64,000 nt of DNA from JABDJL01 sp963664065. Lineage in GTDB: Bacteria > Pseudomonadota > Gammaproteobacteria > Xanthomonadales > SZUA-36. Below the pieces are notes generated by a model. That model made no database searches. It was given only the letters and a program-made list of their open reading frames with translations, and was not told the DNA's origin. Shown here piece after piece: positions 26,085 to 31,847 of this stretch; the stretch's first letter is position 1; every line of letters starts with the position of its first letter. The stretch is taken from contig OY760942.1 of assembly GCA_963664065.1 (NCBI GenBank), positions 2,418,001-2,482,000 on the forward strand. The letters are read 5' to 3'. The translations under genes and the position numbers were made by a program.

Positions 26085-28289
26085 CTAATAACGGTAATTG
26101 ACGGTTATACCATAGTGCCTGGGGTCGCCAAGCCGGGTAAAACGGGTTCTTTCGAACCAGGGTGGCGACAGCCCGAATGAAAAGCCACGCGAGTGGTAAT
26201 TCTCGTCAAGAAGATTGCGAGCCCAGCCGTAAACCTCCCAGTGCTGCCATTGCCTTCCCAGTTTGAAATTGACGATCTGACGTGCGCCGGCTTTTTCATC
26301 GTGGCTGTAATCAAAAAAGAAAGAACCCAGCGCGTTGAAATCCAGCTGCCCCACCCATCTGCCAGGCCTGTTTCCGGCGCTTTGAAAACTGACGCCAAGA
26401 TTGAGGGTGTAGGGAGGTGCATGCGCAAACTCGCGCCCGCTCAACTCACCGGAAATATCGGCTTCACGTTCCAGTGCATATGCATCCACTTCTGAGCCGA
26501 GCACACCGAGGTTTCCGTGCACTGTCCAGGTCGGGGAAAGCCGCCAATCCACGCTGGCTTCCAAGCCCCAGGAATGACCCTCAGCATTGCTCGTGATAAA
26601 GATGAAGTCGTTCGGATTATCCGTGTATTGAGCAGAGCTGCGTAACTGCATGTTATTCCGATTCATGAAAAACACGCTGAATGCGCCACTGAGGCGACTA
26701 TCCAGCCACAGCCCTTTGAGACCAGCCTCGTAGTTCCACAGCTCCTCAGGATCAAAACTAATGGCTGCAGGCCCGTCTACAGGACTTGCACCCTGTGCCC
26801 TGGCGAGGCTGGGGTTAAACCCCCCGGCTTTATAACCCCGCGAGACCAGGCCATAGATAATGGACTGATCTGTCAGTTCGTAATTCAGACTGACATTACC
26901 TCCCCACAAGCTGTCTGCCGGTGAAAAAGCATGGCGAACCGGCTGATTCGGGTCTGCGTAAATTTCATCAACAAAGGAGTCAGTGTAATCGGCGGCCCAA
27001 TGTTCTACGCGCAGGCCGACGGATAAGGACATGCGCTCAGAGATTGCAGTATCCAATTTACCGAACAAGGCATAGTTGGTCGACGCATAGGCGCTGTTGA
27101 GAATGTTTTTATCCAGGCATGGAGCACAGTAACTGTAAGGCACATCGGCGCTGTCGTCGTAAATACCGGCAGACAAGATATGGTTGGACTCATCCAGCCG
27201 TTGAGCATAGATGCCGACCAGCCAGTCAGTTTTTCCGCCAAACAGGCGGCCGTTTGGTGACGACAGGATGCGAAATTCCTGGCTCAGGGTCTTGCGTTCA
27301 CGATTGTCCTGGTAAACGTAGTCATAAACATAAGGACTCCAGAAATCGGCATCACCCCATTCCCCGTCGTATGAAAACAGTATGTCTGAGTTGGCATAAG
27401 CCGTGATACTTACAAAATCGGCGTCACTGCTCAGTGGACCCGAAATCCTGGTCGAGATACCGGAGGTTTGCTGCTCATCACGCCCGGGATGATCAGACCA
27501 GGTCGTGCGGCCGTTTTGTGGTGACCAGGCATCGTAACCGTTGTCAAAATCCGCCAACAGCATGCTGAGCTTTGCAGTCCAGCCATTCTCCAGCGTCCAT
27601 TGCAGTTTTCCGTGACTGAGCAGTTCATTCCGTCCGTTGCTGTTCTCACGGCCAAGTGCTGCATTGTCATAAAAGCCATTACTGTCAAGTTGGTGTATGG
27701 AAAACCGCCCATTCAGCCGCTCTCCCATCGCGCCGCCCAGGGCAAAGCCGACCGCCCTGCTATCATCATTTCCCGACATGAGTCGTGCATTCAGCTCCGT
27801 TTCGTCGTTCGCATCAGCCGATTGCATATAAATGAGGCCGGCAATGGCATTGGCGCCGAATCGGGTAGCCTGCGGACCACGCAGCACTTCGATCCGTTGA
27901 ATGTCAAACAGAGCACTGATCCCGCCAACACCCGATAGGTCAATATCGTCAATTATGAAGCCCACTGACGGATTGGGTGCGCCCTCGTACTGCTCCAGTT
28001 CACCTATTCCACGCAGCTGAAAATAGCGGGCCCTGGAGCCCTCACCGGAAAGATTTAGATTCGGGACCTGTTGAAATAATTCCTGGAAATGCTGTGCCGG
28101 CGAGGCCTCGATGTTTGCACGATCCAGCACGCTGATACTGGCATCAATATCCTGGACATGCGTTTCCCGCAGCGCGGAAACCACCACCTCCTCCAATGAC
28201 CGGTCAGGTGATCCGGTTTCTGCATGGGCCAACTCAGTCCAGCCGACCAGTGCCGGAATGACGGTCAGAATTACTCTTTTTTCAAACAT
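26085..28289 (-). CDS. TonB-dependent outer-membrane receptor, thiamine-regulated
   Basis: A signal peptide (MFEKRVILTVIPALVGWTEL, ending AHA) precedes a plug domain (SLEEVVVSALRETHVQDIDA, RGIGELEQYEGAPNPSVGF, IQRIEVLRGPQATRFGANAI) and a 22-strand barrel. The protein ends in an aromatic strand (RHYGITVNYRY). The protein imports a scarce ligand across the outer membrane using TonB energy. Because it follows a TPP riboswitch and precedes a PnuC-type transporter and a kinase, thiamine or a thiamine precursor is the expected ligand. I use ATG 28289 (734 residues); GTG 28307 in the same frame lies in a hairpin. Confidence 0.93.
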   Translation of the reverse strand: MFEKRVILTVIPALVGWTELAHAETGSPDRSLEEVVVSALRETHVQDIDASISVLDRANIEASPAQHFQELFQQVPNLNLSGEGSRARYFQLRGIGELEQYEGAPNPSVGFIIDDIDLSGVGGISALFDIQRIEVLRGPQATRFGANAIAGLIYMQSADANDETELNARLMSGNDDSRAVGFALGGAMGERLNGRFSIHQLDSNGFYDNAALGRENSNGRNELLSHGKLQWTLENGWTAKLSMLLADFDNGYDAWSPQNGRTTWSDHPGRDEQQTSGISTRISGPLSSDADFVSITAYANSDILFSYDGEWGDADFWSPYVYDYVYQDNRERKTLSQEFRILSSPNGRLFGGKTDWLVGIYAQRLDESNHILSAGIYDDSADVPYSYCAPCLDKNILNSAYASTNYALFGKLDTAISERMSLSVGLRVEHWAADYTDSFVDEIYADPNQPVRHAFSPADSLWGGNVSLNYELTDQSIIYGLVSRGYKAGGFNPSLARAQGASPVDGPAAISFDPEELWNYEAGLKGLWLDSRLSGAFSVFFMNRNNMQLRSSAQYTDNPNDFIFITSNAEGHSWGLEASVDWRLSPTWTVHGNLGVLGSEVDAYALEREADISGELSGREFAHAPPYTLNLGVSFQSAGNRPGRWVGQLDFNALGSFFFDYSHDEKAGARQIVNFKLGRQWQHWEVYGWARNLLDENYHSRGFSFGLSPPWFERTRFTRLGDPRHYGITVNYRY

Positions 28290-28294
28290 GCTCA

Positions 28295-28318
28295 GGATCT
28301 CAATCACTGTTGAGATCC
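28295..28318 (-). promoter_or_regulatory. Start-proximal hairpin downstream of the TPP riboswitch
   Basis: A perfect 9-bp inverted repeat (GGATCTCAA / TTGAGATCC, 6-nt loop) ends 5 bases before the ATG of the receptor gene. No T-tract follows, so it is unlikely to be a terminator. The purine-rich TTGAGAT of the 3' arm is where a ribosome-binding site would lie, so the stem could hide it when TPP is bound. That mechanism is inference. Confidence 0.6.
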
Positions 28319-28355
28319 AGTTACAGCCTTTAGCGGGAATGATCAGGAAAATCCT

Positions 28356-28442
28356 ATTCCTACGCCGGCATTAACCGGATCAGGTTCAAAGGGTTCCTGC
28401 ATTAGCAAATCTCAGGCCCAAGCCAGGCCTCCCCTGAGGAAT
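28356..28442 (-). promoter_or_regulatory. TPP (THI-box) riboswitch
   Basis: The minus strand has the aptamer hallmarks in order: TCAGGGGAG near the 5' end, CTGAGA, then ACCCTTTGAACCTGATC and GGTTAATGCCGGCGTAGG. The P1 helix closes between ATTCCT (28437-28442) and AGGAAT (28356-28361). About 65 nt separate it from the receptor ATG. It should switch the receptor-transporter-kinase operon off when thiamine pyrophosphate is abundant. Confidence 0.95.
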
Positions 28443-28489
28443 CGGATATAGTCTACTCTCAAAACAGGACACCGGGTACACCAGCCTGA

Positions 28490-28495
28490 TAAAAT
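28490..28495 (+). promoter_or_regulatory. Possible -10 box of the tmRNA promoter
   Basis: TAAAAT lies 27 nt upstream of the mature tmRNA 5' end, leaving room for a short precursor leader. An AGGACA about 18 nt further upstream is only a weak -35. The call rests mainly on position. Confidence 0.35.
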
Positions 28496-28505
28496 AGAGA
28501 CTCAC

Positions 28506-28521
28506 TGACGTTTAAACGTCA
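28506..28521. repeat. Perfect 16-bp palindrome abutting the tmRNA 5' end
   Basis: TGACGTTTAAACGTCA is a complete palindrome ending two bases before the first base of tmRNA. It would lie in the precursor 5' leader if the -10 box at 28490 is used. It may be a regulator-binding site or a processing hairpin. Confidence 0.7.
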
Positions 28522-28522
28522 T

Positions 28523-29166
28523 GGGGGCGACCTGGATTCGACGTGGGTCGTGAAACCCGAGGTGCATGCCGAGCTGCAATCAACTCGTAAAACTGTTTGC
28601 AAACTTTTAGTTGCCAATGATGACAACTACGCACTAGCAGCTTAATAACCTGCATAGCGCCCTCCGCCCGATGCGTGCCTGTGCGCGCCGGAGCCCGGGG
28701 GTCACCCGACACAGGACCGCGAAGAAGCACGCCTGGTGTGGACTCGTTAAAACTTATCCAGGCTCGTTGCTGGCCTTCCCTGCCGATCGGGTAGCCATCA
28801 ATTAAATTAAATGACCGGATAAGCATGTAGAGCCGAAGGCGAATCACTTGCGGACGCGGGTTCGATCAATATGGGTCGCCTTTACCTGCAAAGGTAAAGT
28901 GAAAACGGAGCTCACATCGGTGAAACCTAAAGCAGCGAAAGCTGCCAGGGCAATACCGAGGGGTAGGAAGGAGGCTAACTCCAGGCCTGCCCTGTAGAGA
29001 CTCATAGACTGGCTGATCTTTTGAATTAGTTACGGGGAACGAGCCAGCACTAGGATTTGAGGCGAGTACAGCCTCGGATAACACGCTCCGCATCCTGGTA
29101 ACAGGATGAAGGTATAGTCCAGCCCCTATCGAAAGATAGGGAAAAGCTGTCCCGCCGCCTCCACCA
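28523..29166 (+). ncRNA. ssrA: tmRNA, split by a group I intron
   Basis: tmRNA rescues stalled ribosomes with SmpB and tags the nascent peptide. The 5' exon (28523-28866) begins GGGGGCGACCTGGATTCGAC, contains the resume frame GCC at 28613, and encodes the tag ANDDNYALAA followed by TAA (28613-28645). It ends at CGGGTTCGAT in the T-loop. The 3' exon (29150-29166) is TCCCGCCGCCTCCACCA with encoded CCA. The 7-bp acceptor stem closes between GGGGGCG and CGCCTCC and includes the G3-U70 wobble recognised by alanyl-tRNA synthetase. The spliced length is about 361 nt, against 363 in E. coli. Pseudoknot regions follow the tag as usual. Confidence 0.95.
28867..29149 (+). ncRNA. Group I intron in the tmRNA T-loop
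   Basis: A 283-nt segment interrupts the T-loop after GGTTCGAT. It has group I core elements: P4 strands CAGGGC and GCCCTG, the R element GTAGAGACTCATAGAC after the latter, and the S element AAGGTATAGTCC (P7 pairing GACT/AGTC). It ends in G (position 29149), the expected omega-G. P1 can form between exon CGAT and intron GTCG with the splice-site U-G wobble. No ORF is inside. An intron-free copy of the junction at 29401-29427 confirms both boundaries. Subgroup looks IC-like; self-splicing is predicted, not shown. Confidence 0.9.
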
Positions 29167-29169
29167 TTT

Positions 29170-29200
29170 CCTATACCCCGGCGACCTGCCGGGGTATAGG
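29170..29200 (+). terminator. tmRNA terminator
   Basis: CCTATACCCCGGC and GCCGGGGTATAGG form a perfect 13-bp stem with a 5-nt loop, starting 3 bases after the CCA end of tmRNA. The tail is ATTTGTTC, only moderately T-rich. Its strength and position make it the likely 3' end signal of ssrA. Confidence 0.85.
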
Positions 29201-29208
29201 ATTTGTTC

Positions 29209-29364
29209 ATGTCATCAAAGCGCTTCAGGAAATGTCAGCGTGCTGAACTTATCCTGGAAAACTACCTGGTACTAACACCGAGAAACGGTAAGTACAATAT
29301 AGAATTGCTTGCGAAGAAAGAACAATTTGAGAATCTGGTGCTCTCTTTGAAAGCAAATAGTTAG
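29209..29364 (+). CDS. Small ORF (51 aa) between the two tmRNA 3' ends
   Basis: An ATG-TAG frame encodes 51 residues, basic at the start (MSSKRFRKCQRAELILENYL) and rich in Lys, Glu and Leu after that. I recognise no family. It lies entirely between the terminator of tmRNA and the duplicated tmRNA 3' end, so if it is real it belongs to, or is left over from, the mobile element that inserted there. No good ribosome-binding site is visible. It may be chance. Confidence 0.3.
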   Translation: MSSKRFRKCQRAELILENYLVLTPRNGKYNIELLAKKEQFENLVLSLKANS

Positions 29365-29400
29365 GCAGGCACTATAAGAGAAAGTAACAATATTTTCACC

Positions 29401-29427
29401 CGGGTTCGATTCCCGCCGCCTCCACCA
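29401..29427 (+). repeat. Intron-free duplicate of the tmRNA 3' end (att remnant)
   Basis: The 27 bases CGGGTTCGAT plus TCCCGCCGCCTCCACCA are identical to the ligated ends of the two tmRNA exons, without the intron. Upstream sequence does not resemble the rest of tmRNA, so this is not a second gene. Such partial 3' duplications mark integration of mobile elements into tRNA or tmRNA genes. Confidence 0.88.
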
Positions 29428-29462
29428 ATCAAGAGACTGCTCTAGACCACTATAGACCCTTT

Positions 29463-29494
29463 AAAACCAGTGGCTTAGAGCGGTTTTCGTTTTT
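29463..29494 (+). terminator. Weak terminator-like hairpin after the tmRNA 3' duplicate
   Basis: AAAACC (29463-29468) and GGTTTT (29482-29487) pair around a 13-nt loop and are followed by CGTTTTTT. The stem is AT-rich. It could be part of the attachment region or end transcription before the phage replication gene. Confidence 0.4.
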
Positions 29495-29584
29495 TCAGAA
29501 TTCACTTCAATTTGTCTCAAATGGTCTGTTTTGGTCTCCAAAATGGCACAGATTCGGCACATGTGTTTTTAAGGTATTTCAACC

Positions 29585-30652
29585 GTGACAGTCATGATCG
29601 ATTGGATCACGGTAAAGGTGCCACTTCAGCACTCAGGGCAGATTCATGGAGGGCGCAAAATAGAAGTTACACCCGATGGCGAAGTTAAATACGACTCGCC
29701 CATGTGGAAACCAATAGAAGGGTCATATTCTCAAAACTTGTCAATAAAAACAGCAGAGACTGATGATCAAGGCAATGGCAAAATTTTGTCGATTAGCGGG
29801 AATCCTACCAAGTGGTTCCAGGGACACAACATCTTTGGAACAGATGATATTTGCGGCCTGATTTATGAAACCATGCTTCGCCTTTGCAATATCCTTGAAA
29901 TATCACCCTCACCCGAGGATGTAAGAGCATGGCAAAAAGGCGAGTACTCATTATCACGAATTGATATCAATGCAATGTACTCTTTGGGGTGTAGAAGTGA
30001 TGTCCATGCTTGGCTGAACGCTGCACACAAAACAGCGAGGACACGTATGGGCGTTGGTATTCTGAAAGGCGGCACGGTTTATTGGGGAAAGCATAGTAGT
30101 CGGTGGGCAATAAAGGCGTACTCCAAAGGGGAAGAGATCAACAGAAAAGGACACATGCTCCCACCTGAATTGTCACTTACGAGCCTTTCGGATTTTGCGG
30201 ATGATAAACTCAGGTTAGAAATTACCCTCAGACAGAAAGAGTTAAAAAAACTAGGTATAGAAAGAGGGTCTGCTTGGAATGATTTTGAAGTTCAAAGTCT
30301 TTACGAAAAGTACAGGGGTAGGCTGCAAATGAGCGATCAAAAACTGACAAGTAACAGCATTGTTGATTTGCCCAGTTGTATTCGTGGTACCTATCAGCTT
30401 TGGTCAGACGGACATGACTGTAGGCAAATACTGTCTGATAGAACTTTTTATAGACATCGAAATGAACTGCGTAAACACGGCATAGATATTTCCATTCCCA
30501 AAAGCAACGCCACGACAAATGTAGTTCCCCTCATAAGAGTTCTTGAAGCTGTTCCGGTTGGAGTTCCAGATTGGGCTGAAGGTACAAATTTGTACTTTGA
30601 ACCCAGAAGGCATTTTGAACCAAAAGCAGTTGCTAGCAATAGAGATTGCTGA
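29585..30652 (+). CDS. Filamentous-phage gene II/X-type replication initiation protein
   Basis: This 355-residue protein resembles the gene II replication initiators of filamentous phages (inoviruses), which nick the double-stranded form to start rolling-circle replication. Characteristic stretches are MIDWITVKVPLQHSGQIHGG, ISGNPTKWFQGHNIFGTDD, SLSRIDINAMYSLG, KGGTVYWGKHSSRWAIKAYS and KLRLEITLRQKELKKLG. Start is GTG 29585 (AAGG 10 nt upstream) or ATG 29594. The gene is visibly AT-richer than its neighbours. No coat, Zot-like or integrase gene is adjacent, so it is a remnant or a minimal satellite. It follows the duplicated tmRNA end. Confidence 0.82.
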   Translation: MTVMIDWITVKVPLQHSGQIHGGRKIEVTPDGEVKYDSPMWKPIEGSYSQNLSIKTAETDDQGNGKILSISGNPTKWFQGHNIFGTDDICGLIYETMLRLCNILEISPSPEDVRAWQKGEYSLSRIDINAMYSLGCRSDVHAWLNAAHKTARTRMGVGILKGGTVYWGKHSSRWAIKAYSKGEEINRKGHMLPPELSLTSLSDFADDKLRLEITLRQKELKKLGIERGSAWNDFEVQSLYEKYRGRLQMSDQKLTSNSIVDLPSCIRGTYQLWSDGHDCRQILSDRTFYRHRNELRKHGIDISIPKSNATTNVVPLIRVLEAVPVGVPDWAEGTNLYFEPRRHFEPKAVASNRDC

Positions 30653-30830
30653 CTTAATTTGTAGTAGTCCAGATTTGTTCTTGTAGGTAGCGTCCAATGG
30701 GATCAGGCTTCTTCCGCTTTCCTCATGAAAGCCGACCTTCGCCAGATGTGAATTTCAGCGATGTGAATAGCCGGAACCGGCCAGAAGCGGAGATTTAAGC
30801 TGCGCTGATTTGAGCCGGCCGACGCGACAG
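30653..30830. other. Intergenic sequence right of the phage replication gene
   Basis: No gene, dif-like site or further copy of the tmRNA end is visible. Short symmetries (TTCCGCTT near 30713 and AAGCGGA near 30785; GCCGGAACCGGC near 30770) suggest a folded intergenic repeat. The right limit of the mobile element cannot be placed by eye. Confidence 0.3.
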
Positions 30831-31847
30831 CTACGGCTCAGACACCATCCACGGTGGCAAAGCCAATTCGCCCCTGAGTTCCATTTCCTGTACTCGCCTG
30901 AGTTGCTCCGCCAAACCGGCCTTCACTTCCGCAACCATGGCTTGATACTCGGGATCTGGATGTAGCGAAAACAGGCTGGGTTCGAATTCGAGGATGTATC
31001 TGGCGTTAAATTGCCAACCCTCATCTATGGCTTCGCGCAGCGCCGCCAGGATTTTCTCCCTTTCCCCTTGTATGGCGTAAATCAGCACATCCGTAATTTG
31101 GAAACCATATCTTCCCAGTCGGGGCATAGATTTAATTACTCGCAGGCTATCGGCAAGTATCTGTTTCGCCCGATCCTCTTCACCAGTTCCTGCCAGCACC
31201 AAGGCGAGATTGATTGTTGCCGCGTAGTTTTGCCTTTTTACTTCAGGGGGGCTTGCTTGCAGCAATTCCGGATAATTCTGGGCATAACGTTCGCGAGCTT
31301 GTGCATACTGACCCGCTCGCAGGTCGTGATATAGAACAAGTCTCTCTACATCCCTTAATTGTAGGAAGTAATACCCCTTCAAGCCACGGTGTACTTGCAG
31401 AGGTTCCCGGGGATAGTTCGTCCATTCAAACTCCTCACCCCGGAGCAGTCGCAGCTCCAGCATCGTGATACTTGCACCAATATGATTAGGTACCAGGTCC
31501 AGAGCCTTATCGATCCAGAATTCCGCCTTGTCATCGGCCCCGATTTGCAGATAAAGCTGTGCAATGTTGACGCAGACCCATGCCACGTTCAACGGCTTTG
31601 CCAGAACGCTTGTGCCCAATATGGAAATCTCTTTGTGCAAATGGGCCAAAGCTTCGTCAATACGCCTATAGGCAGTGTCAACCAACACTGCAAGATCTCT
31701 ATAGATCTCACCGAAGCCCGGATCGATTCTGAGCACCTTATCAAGTTGCGCCCGAGCCTCGTCAAAATGACCAAGCTCTTCAAGGTAAGTGCCGATTTCT
31801 GCATTGATGATCGCTGACAAGGGATCCAGCTCACGGGCCTTCTCAAA
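30831..31847 (-). pseudogene. C-terminal TPR part of the CRP-cyclase protein, after an in-frame amber codon
   Basis: This frame continues directly, codon for codon, from the upstream gene after a TAG at 31848-31850 (EEAGI stop FEKARELDPLSAIINAEIG). Both sides read as tetratricopeptide repeats, so one protein of about 1,100 residues was split by a single nonsense change, for example CAG to TAG. The downstream part holds several more TPRs (FDEARAQLDKVLRIDPGFGE, KAEFWIDKALDLVPNHIG) and ends LPPWMVSEP. A separate start at TTG 31820 is possible but has no ribosome-binding site. Readthrough or sequencing error are alternatives. Confidence 0.8.

Noticed and set aside
28305..28307. GTG 28307 as start of the TonB receptor
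   Set aside because: It falls in the loop of the 9-bp hairpin and adds six residues before an otherwise normal signal peptide; ATG 28289 is simpler, though GTG cannot be fully excluded.
28512..28847. A 111-residue open frame antisense to tmRNA
   Set aside because: It lies across the conserved tmRNA 5' exon and has no family resemblance; it is a by-product of the RNA sequence.
29401..29427. A possible separate tRNA gene ending in CCACCA
   Set aside because: Only the T-arm and acceptor 3' half are present; no D-arm, anticodon arm or matching 5' acceptor is found upstream, and the bases are identical to tmRNA.
29428..30830. A dif site for XerCD integration of a filamentous phage
   Set aside because: No 11-6-11 dif-like sequence was recognised on either side of the replication gene.
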